From: UBA5536 sp964592595
GTDB taxonomy: Bacteria; Bacteroidota; Bacteroidia; Bacteroidales; F082
Assembly: GCA_964592595.1 (NCBI GenBank)
Contig: CAZQFH010000036.1
Coordinates: 1-33,185 of the forward strand
DNA: 33,185 nucleotides
Direction: 5' to 3'
The position numbers and the translations under genes are program-made. Positions 16,501-23,499 of the stretch are shown in pieces. Position 1 is the stretch's first letter. Every line of letters begins with the position of its first letter. The notes under the pieces were generated by a model. It had not been told where the DNA came from. It made no database searches and saw only the letters and a program-made list of their open reading frames with translations.

Positions 16501-19500
16501 AGCCAAAATGCGCGATCCGGGAGAATCAGTGCCAATGGTAAAATGAATCACATCGCCAGGCTGTGCTTTTTCGGTATTTAAAGCCGTAAGAAATAGCTGT
16601 CCGGGGAGTGCGCTTTTGGAGCCGGGATTAATCAAACTGAAAAGAGTTTCATTATCAACAGTTTCTCCAAACTGATCCTGGGCTTCCATTACCAGAAAAT
16701 ACTCACCTGTTGACCAGTCTTTTGCCGCTTCCGGAAAGAGATTGCTGTCACCATCCACCTGAACGGTATCTGCATAAACAAGGGTTTTGGAGCGCTCATC
16801 AGGATCTTTTGGGTAAAAATTCCAGTTTGGGAATAGCATTTTCAGGCTATCATCAGTCAAAAGCTGGCGATCGTTGAGGGTCATTAAAATATCAGGTTCG
16901 AAACCAGCTTCTTGTTCAAGTTTGTAAAACTTCCTGATAACCAAGGCTTCAGTTGCTTCATTTTGCAGGTTTCGTGCCTGAAGCTGGTAGGAGCTTAGCT
17001 TTTGCTGATCGGCCATGATATTTAAGTTGGTCTGCAGCTGAAGTGCCTGATATGAAGCCGGTAGGATAAGGCTTGCAGCCTGCATTTCGCCTTGTTTGTC
17101 GATCACTTCGGCTGTGATGGTAAAATGAAATAGAGGCTGCAAACGGGCCTTGGTTCCGGGCGTTGGCGTCAGCTCAACCGGGATAACAAATTTTCCTTCG
17201 CTGTCGGTGATTGCACTTCCCGATCCGATGATTGTGGATTGTTCCATCACAGGAGGAATGCCCCACCAATGACGCAGCACCGGATAATAAAGCTGCCTTT
17301 CGATGGTATAACGCACCGCAACGCTGTCGAGCGGAAATCCTGCAAAAGCAAGTGCTTCACCCTCAAGCTGAAGGGTTTCGCTTAGTTTATATTGTGTATC
17401 AGGTTTTTCAATTTTCACTTCAAACTCAGGGCGTTTGTAGGCTTCCACATTAAAGCTTGCTGAGCCATGCCGATCGCGCAAACTATAGCGTCCGTTGAGC
17501 CCTTGCTGCGGCAAAACAAAACGCCCTTCGAAGCTGCCGTAGTCATTTGTGGCGAGCGTTAAAGTGCTTATTACCTGGTTATTGGCATCGCGTAATTCAA
17601 CCTCACTTTTCAGATTTTCAGTTATATGATAGGTGTTACCACTTTTCTCAAGGGTGATACCTTTGAAGTAAACTGTTTGTCCGGGTCTGTAAATAGCTCT
17701 GTCAGTGAAAAACCAGGTTTTGGTTATCTGGCGTTCGGGGCGTTTGGTGTAGAGGTCGAAAAAATTATTGCTGTAAAGGGTGTCGCCTTTGTTGCTCAGT
17801 TCAACATAAAAAGTTTGATTTTTGGGCAAGCCAGCATTTTGATCCACTGTGAATCGTCCGTTTTTGTCGGTAAAAGCGGTATGAAAGTTCTCAATGCGAT
17901 AGTTTCTTAGGTTGTAATCGTAAGTTCGGATCATCAGGCGTGCTTCGGCATTTTTTACCCCTTCACCACTTTCGCGATCGAGCACATAAAAAACATTGTT
18001 TTCCGGATTTTGACGCTCGCTAAAACTCAGGCGGCTCACCTGAAAATCTGCATATACTGTGCTTTCATTTTCAAAATCAGCAGTATGAGAAGCTAAAACG
18101 ACATACAAGCCATTAGCAAGAGCAGGCAGATCAATTAGCGACTGATGCTGTTCGTAATCTTGTTCGAAAGGTATGTTGCGCGACTGTTGTGTGAGCACAG
18201 CTTTTAAATTAAGTAGTGCAATCTGCGCTTTTAGCTCGTTTTGCTGGCGAATTTTTGCCAGTTCATCCGAAGTAATGCGGATAATTTTCAGGTAAAGCTT
18301 TTCTATGTTTTTATACTGAAGCTGTGCAGCTATCGGGCGCTCTGGAAGTGCCACCCCATCAAAGCTCAGCAACAGTTGTTTGGTGAGGATATTATTTTTG
18401 ATGCTTTTGCAGCGCGCACTGCCAGTGCTTTCGGGAAAGTTTTTAATTGCTCCTTCGCACAACTCCAATGCTTTGGCATTATTGCCTTTTAGGCTTGAAT
18501 CGGGATTGCTTTGTTGCTGGTCGGTCAACAGTTGTGCCAGCGAAGCAATAGCTTCCGTTGATTCGGCTTGTCCATTCAAATAGCTGATAAGCGCTTGAAG
18601 TGCCTGTTGATACGCTTTGGCGGCTTCCGTTGTGGAACCGCTAAGATCGTAAACCAAATGCAACCTTTGCAGGTCGTTATGCACGTAAGCTGTCATATGT
18701 TTGCGGCTGAGGTTATTACGCAACAGGGGCTGCATCAGCCGGAGGGCTTTTATCGATGGGTTATCACTTTCGGGTAGCTTGGCGAGGGCAAAATCAGGAG
18801 CTGACAGCCAGCCGATCTGTTCAATAGCTTCCGGAGCCGCTTGTGGTGGATTGAGGCCGGCGTCGGCATTGAGATAAAAGCTAAGTGCTCGCTGTGTAAT
18901 CAAATCGAACAATGTAGGGATACGCTTGATGGATTCTGACTCAGTGTTGCTTAGGATGATTTTGTAATCTGCCAGCGGAATCGTATCAAAAGCATTGAAA
19001 GGCGGAAGGGAGGCTTTGTAATGGTTATGGATGGTATCGCGCAGCTGAGCAAGGCTCCAGTGTTCGAGTTCCTGTGGAGCTTGGCCTGACAATTCCGGAC
19101 GTTCAAGAAAAGAATAGCGGTTTTGTTGGTAATAACGTGTGTATTGCTCGGCGATGATACTCTGCAAAAGGGACTGTGCAGGTTTGCTGAGTTGAGGCAA
19201 AAAGTCCTTTGCATAATTTATGGAAGCGGTTGTTGGTGCTTCTGTTGTATATTCAAACACCCTGAACTGATAGATGATAGTTTTGAGTAATTGCGACTCA
19301 TTACGCTGGTTTAGTGCTTGTTGCCGAATTTGTTCAATCGTTTGGGCAGCAGTTTTAGGCAGTCCTTTTGCGAAGCTTTCTTCAACGGATTTCCAGGCTT
19401 TATCGTAATCATATTGCTGAGGAGCACGAAAACTTTGCTGGGTAAAAGCGATAAGCAGGATCGTTATCAGACCACTGAGCAGGGCGAAGCGCGATTTCAT
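13513..19500 (-). CDS. Alpha-2-macroglobulin-like family protein lacking the thioester motif
   Basis: A 1995-residue exported protein with an N-terminal signal peptide (MKSRFALLSGLITILLIAF). The first ~380 residues are helical. They are followed by macroglobulin domains, including the MG2 hallmark TDRAIYRPGQTVYFKG near residues 597-611. The A2M domain begins near 1250 (FFYPQLLSDEEGIVRLKFTTPDALTRWKL), and the helical complement-like domain follows. Bacterial homologues trap or regulate proteases in the envelope. The thioester site expected in LPYL...CxEQ reads KNADQEFYRLY here, so the thioester Cys is replaced by Asn (N1453) and the Glu by Asp. The protein cannot form a covalent thioester trap. 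A Pro/Thr/Asn-rich linker precedes the A2M domain. The gene is divergent from sodB and lies 144 bases upstream of the DUF2237 start codon. Confidence 0.93.
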   Translation of the reverse strand: MKSRFALLSGLITILLIAFTQQSFRAPQQYDYDKAWKSVEESFAKGLPKTAAQTIEQIRQQALNQRNESQLLKTIIYQFRVFEYTTEAPTTASINYAKDFLPQLSKPAQSLLQSIIAEQYTRYYQQNRYSFLERPELSGQAPQELEHWSLAQLRDTIHNHYKASLPPFNAFDTIPLADYKIILSNTESESIKRIPTLFDLITQRALSFYLNADAGLNPPQAAPEAIEQIGWLSAPDFALAKLPESDNPSIKALRLMQPLLRNNLSRKHMTAYVHNDLQRLHLVYDLSGSTTEAAKAYQQALQALISYLNGQAESTEAIASLAQLLTDQQQSNPDSSLKGNNAKALELCEGAIKNFPESTGSARCKSIKNNILTKQLLLSFDGVALPERPIAAQLQYKNIEKLYLKIIRITSDELAKIRQQNELKAQIALLNLKAVLTQQSRNIPFEQDYEQHQSLIDLPALANGLYVVLASHTADFENESTVYADFQVSRLSFSERQNPENNVFYVLDRESGEGVKNAEARLMIRTYDYNLRNYRIENFHTAFTDKNGRFTVDQNAGLPKNQTFYVELSNKGDTLYSNNFFDLYTKRPERQITKTWFFTDRAIYRPGQTVYFKGITLEKSGNTYHITENLKSEVELRDANNQVISTLTLATNDYGSFEGRFVLPQQGLNGRYSLRDRHGSASFNVEAYKRPEFEVKIEKPDTQYKLSETLQLEGEALAFAGFPLDSVAVRYTIERQLYYPVLRHWWGIPPVMEQSTIIGSGSAITDSEGKFVIPVELTPTPGTKARLQPLFHFTITAEVIDKQGEMQAASLILPASYQALQLQTNLNIMADQQKLSSYQLQARNLQNEATEALVIRKFYKLEQEAGFEPDILMTLNDRQLLTDDSLKMLFPNWNFYPKDPDERSKTLVYADTVQVDGDSNLFPEAAKDWSTGEYFLVMEAQDQFGETVDNETLFSLINPGSKSALPGQLFLTALNTEKAQPGDVIHFTIGTDSPGSRILAEIYAGDTLRFSEWIKLNHKQQQISYTVQEADRGKLSFQAVMVRYGRVFTENHMVEVPFDNRKLEIELLTLRDQLSPGGKESWELIIRNADKKGIPAELLAAMYDASLDQIMPHQWSFNLLPSLPNTSSWSVDRGFFRTGSTYLFQNRYPFDYPAPIALPEINYFGLRGYFNDQFKLRQAHQHGEVFDMVLSEKENEIPIAEQLSSTDEIPPNNELPNTQQTTPPPLRTNFSETAFFYPQLLSDEEGIVRLKFTTPDALTRWKLMLLAHDEQLNTGMVTQEFKSSKPLMIMGNTPRFYYEGDSARITARIVNTGDEVVTGIARLEVMDATSLQTLDLLADADRKPIVKLQPGQSIMLSWQLRLNTFPGLLALKFSATAGTHTDAEQKLVPLLSRQKIVTNRMAITVEGANQKSFAMAKPINEFKTNQLQLQITPNPIWFAIQSLPYLAESKSKNADQEFYRLYTNLLAGYLADEVPQLKATIQRWQTENPETLWSQLEKNPEHKALAINQTPWLSAAEAEAAQKAQLIELFNLNRLNYEVSKSLDKLQQLQLTNGAWPWFEGMRESRFITRTLLEGFGKLETLGINASRLDAKAQRQISQMSRKAHAFIAGELTADYLKMRKEERLEKYIISSTHLNDLYALSFSKIISHEGDQDDAVRFFLSHVEKDWLKLSLGNQAVAVLVLHRNGRKEAAAAILKSLSERSFYNTELGRYWINDPYARINAQNIEDQSKIIAAYEALTADKTEIDQMRQWLLSHKRANSWNNSRSTAEAIYALLIPGTNWLVSEQSPEIFINEKAVKLPQQESGTGFFKLNLDESQFLNDSLRIKIINPNDQFLWGALFHGFVQDADQIAATDNPLKVEQQLFVKQIKHGKQQLIPYKSEGLSVGDKLVVLIQVQSDREMDFVHLRYHRAAAAEPLAQLSGYQYRDGLSYYQNHDDTGTDFFIGKLPKGSFQLQLELKLEQAGHFSGGFAEMLSYYAPEFGSNSKGLRLSIKE

Positions 19501-19626
19501 AAGCGATGGTGTTGATTTGAAATTTCTGCTAAATTAACAAAAAGCAGGCCAGAAAGGGAAATTTAGTCATGAGCGCATTTAAGAACTTGGTAGCTTGAGA
19601 GTTTCGCCAATTGATTTTTGGGCAAT

Positions 19627-19657
19627 TTTGAAAATGGCTGGATTTTCGTTAGCTTTG
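19627..19657 (+). promoter_or_regulatory. Bacteroidota promoter of sodB
   Basis: TTTG at 19627-19630 and TAGCTTTG at 19650-19657 are separated by exactly 19 bases, a full match to the phylum's -33 TTTG / -7 TAnnTTTG promoter. The sodB ATG is 34 bases beyond the -7 element. This is the best promoter in the window. Confidence 0.8.
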
Positions 19658-19690
19658 TAGGTTGATCGTATAACCTAAAAAAATAAAATT

Positions 19691-20281
19691 ATGGCATTTG
19701 AATTAACAGCTCTGCCTTATGCATTGGATGCATTGGAGCCTTTTATTTCCAAGGAAACAGTTGAATTTCACTATGGCAAACATCATGCTACCTACGTGAA
19801 TAACCTGAATAAATTAGTGCCGGGTTCGCGCTTTGAAAATGCGAGTCTGGAAACAATCGTTAAAGAAGCCGAAGGTGGCATCTTTAATAATGGTGCACAG
19901 GTTTGGAACCATAGTTTTTACTGGAACTGCCTGAGTCCGGAGGGTGGAGGCGAACCAGAGGGAAAGCTTAAAGAGGCGATAGAACGTGATTTTGGTAGTT
20001 TCGGACAATTCAAAGAAATGTTTAGTCAGGCAGCGGCTACATTGTTTGGCTCAGGATGGGCCTGGCTGGTTTGCGACAGGGCCGGAAAACTATCGATAGT
20101 GCAGGAACAGAACGCTGGCAATCCGCTTCGGCAAGGCTTGATGCCCTTACTTACCTGTGATGTTTGGGAACATGCATATTACATTGACAAGCGCAACAGA
20201 CGTCCGGCTTATGTGGATGATTTCTGGAAAATAGTAAATTGGAAAGCTGTTGAAGCTTATTATTTGAATCGGGTGGCTTAG
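19691..20281 (+). CDS. sodB: Iron superoxide dismutase
   Basis: A cytoplasmic Fe-type superoxide dismutase of 196 residues that converts superoxide to hydrogen peroxide and oxygen. All four metal ligands are at the canonical positions: H27 (EFHYGKHH), H74 (QVWNHSFYW), D157 and H161 (DVWEHAYYID). The active-site Gln is at position 70, in AQVWNHSFYWNCLSP, the iron-type placement, rather than later in the chain as in Mn enzymes. The length is typical. It has its own strong promoter and no operon partner. Dispersed repeats follow directly downstream. Confidence 0.97.
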   Translation: MAFELTALPYALDALEPFISKETVEFHYGKHHATYVNNLNKLVPGSRFENASLETIVKEAEGGIFNNGAQVWNHSFYWNCLSPEGGGEPEGKLKEAIERDFGSFGQFKEMFSQAAATLFGSGWAWLVCDRAGKLSIVQEQNAGNPLRQGLMPLLTCDVWEHAYYIDKRNRRPAYVDDFWKIVNWKAVEAYYLNRVA

Positions 20282-20289
20282 TGGCTTAA

Positions 20290-20640
20290 ACTGAAAGGTT
20301 CACGAGTTGATGGGTTCACGGTCATGAATTCATGAGGATTCACGCGGGAGCGACTTTTTGTCTGAAAGTCTGAAAGTCGAAGGTCTGAAAGTCGGCATAT
20401 CTCGATGACAAAAAATTTCCTTTGGAAACGAGATAATCATTAGTTGCGTCTTACTTAAAACTAAAATCTTACTTATTAAGTTAAAACGAGCCAAAGCCCC
20501 CGCTTAGCGGGGCCAAAGCCAACAGCAGCTTTATGGGTTTATGAGTTGTCTGTCTTTCAAAACTATAAACTTGCTTATTAAGTTGAACCGAGCCAAAGCC
20601 AAAGCCAAAGCCAACAGCATCTTAATGCTATAGTGTAATA
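20290..20640 (-). repeat. Dispersed intergenic repeat cluster, inverted relative to the 30.7-31.4 kb copies
   Basis: This non-coding region between sodB and the response regulator is nearly the reverse complement of 31200-31387 over 20312-20500. Shared stretches include AAATTTCCTTTGG and GAGATAATCATTAGTTG. It contains two copies of the motif family around ACTTAAT(A/G)A-N-AAGTTGAAACGAGCC, short CTGAAAGT repeats (20360-20395) and GCCAAA hexamer repeats (20592-20616). It also has a 14-bp palindrome, TCATGAATTCATGA, at 20322-20335. It lacks the CGGCGTAGTC hairpin of the other copies. At 20498-20512 it has a different hairpin (CCCCGC-TTA-GCGGGG) with no T run. Confidence 0.8.
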
Positions 20641-20674
20641 CTTGCAGGTTATTCGTTCAAAATGAACTAAAACA

Positions 20675-21319
20675 CTATATCTCAATCAATTTATTCTTAA
20701 TGGCATAAGCCAGTAGTGCAACGGTATTTTTGCAATTGGTTTTGGCCATCAGATTAGATTTATGACCCACAATAGTTCGTTCGCTTACAAACATGCGATC
20801 GGCCATTTCTTTATTGCTTAATCCTTCAGCAAGCAATTCAAGCACTTCAAGCTCGCGCGGGGTGATGTTGAGCTCGTCTTTTGGCTTTTCTTCCTTCGAA
20901 ACAGCTTTGGTAAAATAATCCCAAAGTTCTTCACTGTAATAGGTTTTGCCATTGTAAACCGCCTGCAAAGCCCTGTCGAGCACGTCTTTGTTTATGTTTT
21001 TGATCAAAAAACCTTTCACCCCGGCTTCCATCATGCTTTGGATGTAGGCGTCTTCCTTAAACATGGTAAGGGCAATGATTTTGAGCCCTGGCTGCCGTTC
21101 CATACCCAGGCGTGTGGCTTCTATCCCATTCATATTCGGCATCTCAATATCCATAAGCACCAAATCTGTTTCCACCGTCTCGATCAAATGCAGAAATTCC
21201 TCCCCGTCACCGGCTTCACCAACCACCTTTGCATAGCCAAGCTTGTTGATAACCATCCGCAAACCGCTGCGAAATATCTCGTGATCGTCTACAATGATGA
21301 TGCGTATTACCGGATCCAT
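20675..21319 (-). CDS. NarL/FixJ-type response regulator
   Basis: A 214-residue two-component transcription regulator. The N-terminal receiver domain has the acidic pair D11-D12 and phospho-acceptor D57 (LVLMDIEMPNMNG). It also has the conserved Thr in ALTMF and Lys in FLIKN. The C-terminal ~64 residues are a LuxR-type helix-turn-helix (ITPRELEVLELLAEGLSNKEMADRMFVSERTIVGHKSNLM). Its likely partner is the HisKA_3-type histidine kinase encoded 870 bases upstream on the same strand. A toxin-antitoxin pair on the opposite strand now separates the two. Confidence 0.94.
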   Translation of the reverse strand: MDPVIRIIIVDDHEIFRSGLRMVINKLGYAKVVGEAGDGEEFLHLIETVETDLVLMDIEMPNMNGIEATRLGMERQPGLKIIALTMFKEDAYIQSMMEAGVKGFLIKNINKDVLDRALQAVYNGKTYYSEELWDYFTKAVSKEEKPKDELNITPRELEVLELLAEGLSNKEMADRMFVSERTIVGHKSNLMAKTNCKNTVALLAYAIKNKLIEI

Positions 21320-21342
21320 AACTACTGTTTATTTTTTCACAA

Positions 21343-21350
21343 CAAAGATA
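21343..21350 (-). promoter_or_regulatory. -7 element upstream of the response regulator
   Basis: On the minus strand this reads TATCTTTG, an exact TAnnTTTG match, 24 bases before the regulator's ATG. No clear TTTG is found at the expected -33 position. It suggests the regulator has its own promoter, apart from the kinase. Confidence 0.5.
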
Positions 21351-21464
21351 GGAGTTTTTTAACGATCACTTGATAAGGAAAAATGTTTGATAATTTAACA
21401 AACTATAAAAAATACCCACATCAAATTGAAGAAATAAAATGCTGAAGCTGCAGACTAAATCCAT

Positions 21465-21472
21465 TATCTTTG
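21465..21472 (+). promoter_or_regulatory. -7 element upstream of the PIN toxin-antitoxin pair
   Basis: TATCTTTG matches TAnnTTTG exactly and lies 43 bases before the antitoxin ATG. A partial -33 (GCTG at 21441-21444) sits 20 bases upstream. Confidence 0.5.
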
Positions 21473-21515
21473 TCGTCGCTAGCTTAAATACTTTCTGAAA
21501 AAAACTTTCTAAAAC

Positions 21516-21731
21516 ATGGAAACTTTCCGAATTGACATCATTCATCCTAAAGCTAAAAAACTGCTGAGAGATTTAGCTGATCTTAATTTGATTCGGATTC
21601 AACAGGAAAAAAACAAACCTGACATAGACCAAATCCTGATTCGTTTGAGAAAAAAAACCGCCGAGGCACCTAGTTTAGAGGAGGTTACTACAGAAGTAGA
21701 AGCTGTCAGGAAAGCGCGCTATGGGAAGTAA
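21516..21731 (+). CDS. Probable antitoxin of a PIN-domain toxin-antitoxin pair
   Basis: A 71-residue, highly charged protein (METFRIDIIHPKAKKLLRDLADLNLIRI...). The N-terminal strand-plus-helix pattern and the C-terminal Glu-rich tail (LEEVTTEVEAVRKARYGK) are common in short Bacteroidota antitoxins encoded just before PIN toxins. Its last 11 bases overlap the toxin ATG, which is the main evidence for the assignment. DNA binding and toxin neutralisation are inferred; no named family was recognised. Confidence 0.75.
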   Translation: METFRIDIIHPKAKKLLRDLADLNLIRIQQEKNKPDIDQILIRLRKKTAEAPSLEEVTTEVEAVRKARYGK

Positions 21732-22137
21732 GAAAATAATAGTTGACACAAACATTTGGATTAGCTTTTTAATCACCAACAATTTTCCTGGACTTGGCGA
21801 ATGGATAAAATCGGGAAGAATTAGAATAGTTTATTCTGATGAACTTCTTGAAGAGTTTTTATTGGTTGCAAAGCGACCAAAATTTCGAAAGCACTTTACA
21901 ACAAAAGATATTCAGCAAATATTTGCTTTATATGAATATTATGGTGATCACTTTTTAGTCGATATCGAAGTAAACGAATGCAGAGATTTGAAGGATAATT
22001 TTTTACTTTCTTTAGCAGTAAAAAGCGATGCTGATTTTTTGCTTACAGGAGACCATGACCTTTTGACAATCAAACAAATCGGTAAAACAAAAATTACTTC
22101 ATGGATTGATTTTCAATTATTTTTTTCTGAAATATAA
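21721..22137 (+). CDS. PIN-domain toxin (putative toxin-antitoxin nuclease)
   Basis: A 138-residue PIN-domain ribonuclease of the 'putative toxin-antitoxin system toxin component, PIN family' type. The acidic metal-binding residues are present: D9 in IIVDTNIW, E44/E45 in YSDELLEEF, D92 in LKDNFLLSLA, and D111/D113 in LLTGDHDLL. Such toxins cleave RNA when not held by their antitoxin. It overlaps the upstream antitoxin gene by 11 bases and is convergent with the histidine kinase gene. The pair lies between a kinase and a regulator that would normally be neighbours, which fits an acquired module. Confidence 0.9.
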   Translation: MGSKKIIVDTNIWISFLITNNFPGLGEWIKSGRIRIVYSDELLEEFLLVAKRPKFRKHFTTKDIQQIFALYEYYGDHFLVDIEVNECRDLKDNFLLSLAVKSDADFLLTGDHDLLTIKQIGKTKITSWIDFQLFFSEI

Positions 22138-22140
22138 AAC

Positions 22141-22177
22141 TCAGTAATAGCATTAATACTTTCCATTTTTTTACTGA
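22141..22177. terminator. Weak inverted repeat between convergent toxin and kinase genes
   Basis: TCAGTAA at 22141-22147 and TTACTGA at 22171-22177 are perfect complements around a 23-base loop that ends in a run of T. The position between convergent stop codons suits a terminator, but the stem is AT-rich and weak. Confidence 0.3.
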
Positions 22178-22188
22178 TTAAGTGTATT

Positions 22189-23499
22189 TTATCCTTTCCC
22201 CTGCTCCGCATCCAGTTCAATCAGTATTTCAATGCCAGGACGTGTGTTTCTGAACGAAAAACTACCCTTAAGCGAACGCACCCTGCTGATGATATTCTTC
22301 AAACCCAGGGTTTGTTCCGATCTTTCCAATGCTTCATCCAGCTCAAAGCCTATGCCATCATCGCGATAGCTAAGCCTGATGCGGCTGGCTTCCTGAGCCA
22401 AATCAATCTGAACCTGCTGAGCCTGAGCATGCTTGATGGTGTTGTTAATCAACTCCGTGATGATACGGTAAAGGGTGAGTTCAATCGTTGAGCCCAAACT
22501 GGAAGAGAGATTTTTGTGTTGAAAACTTATTGCTAACAATTTGGTTGCATTCAACGACTGGCAAAAGTTTTCCAGGGATCGGATAAGACCATAATCGGTG
22601 ATAATTTTCGGCGTAATATTATTGGCAATATTACGGGCACTGCTCACAGCTTCATCAATCAATTTGTTGATGTATTGAATGTTAGCATCATGATCCGCTC
22701 TGTTTTCGTTTAGTTCCAGTTCATTCACATAAAGCTTGATAGTCGAAAGTAAAGGCCCCAATCCGTCGTGAATTTCACGAGCAAAACGACTTCGTTCGTT
22801 CTCCTCTGTTTCGATAGTGGCTATCAGCACACGCTTTTCCAGCTCTTTGCGGGCCGATATATTTCTGGCAACACAAGTGATACAGAGCCTTTCATCAATT
22901 TCAATCAGCCGGCAACTCATCTCTACCGCAATCTTTTTCCCGTTTCGCGAAAGCAGCTCGGTCTCAAAAATATGCATCTTTCGCTGTCTGATTTCATCCA
23001 GATGATCCAATACGCCTTCTGTTTGCATGCTTGCTTTGAGTGAGGAAAAACTACGATTCAACAACCCCTCGCGCGAGTATTCGAGCCTTTCGCAAGCCGC
23101 CTGATTCACTTCCAGAATTTGACCATTGGTGTCGATTACAAAAATTTGATCTGAACTGGTATTGAAAAGCATCTGATACCTGTGGTTGATGCTAAGCCTT
23201 GTCCGTTCTGCTTTCGCAAGCCGTTTCAGGATGGTGCGAATCATAATGGTTCCACTAAGCATCAATACCGAAACCACTAAACCTGCAATTGGCGGCACGG
23301 TTTTTCCCACAGCCAAATCAGAAATACCTTCGATAGCCAAAAGCTGAAAAATGTTTTCCAAAGCCATCAGCATCATAGCCGCGGCTATCATCCACCAGGC
23401 AATGCGATGCTTTGAAATATTCACATAGTTTACTACCACGGCAAAGGTTATCAACCGCAGTATCAAAGAAGTGCCGATCAAAAAGATTGCTGCAAACAT
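22189..23499 (-). CDS. PAS-domain sensor histidine kinase (HisKA_3 / NarX-like)
   Basis: A 436-residue membrane sensor kinase. Three hydrophobic segments occupy about residues 2-90. A PAS domain follows at ~106-215 (MLFNTSSDQIFVIDTNGQILEVNQAA). Then come a HisKA_3 dimerisation/phospho-acceptor region with H244 in FAREIHDGLGPLLS, and an HATPase_c domain with N-box ITELINNTIKHA and G-box RDDGIGFELDEA. This kinase class pairs with NarL-type regulators such as the one at 20675-21319. Its ATG overlaps the stop of the upstream S41 protease (TGATG), so protease and kinase are co-translated. The sensed signal is unknown; no large periplasmic domain is visible. Confidence 0.94.
   Translation of the reverse strand: MFAAIFLIGTSLILRLITFAVVVNYVNISKHRIAWWMIAAAMMLMALENIFQLLAIEGISDLAVGKTVPPIAGLVVSVLMLSGTIMIRTILKRLAKAERTRLSINHRYQMLFNTSSDQIFVIDTNGQILEVNQAACERLEYSREGLLNRSFSSLKASMQTEGVLDHLDEIRQRKMHIFETELLSRNGKKIAVEMSCRLIEIDERLCITCVARNISARKELEKRVLIATIETEENERSRFAREIHDGLGPLLSTIKLYVNELELNENRADHDANIQYINKLIDEAVSSARNIANNITPKIITDYGLIRSLENFCQSLNATKLLAISFQHKNLSSSLGSTIELTLYRIITELINNTIKHAQAQQVQIDLAQEASRIRLSYRDDGIGFELDEALERSEQTLGLKNIISRVRSLKGSFSFRNTRPGIEILIELDAEQGKG

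Noticed and set aside
20498..20512. CCCCGC-TTA-GCGGGG hairpin as terminator of sodB or of the response regulator
   Set aside because: It has no T run on either strand and lies over 200 bases from sodB and over 150 from the regulator stop; it is better seen as part of the repeat.
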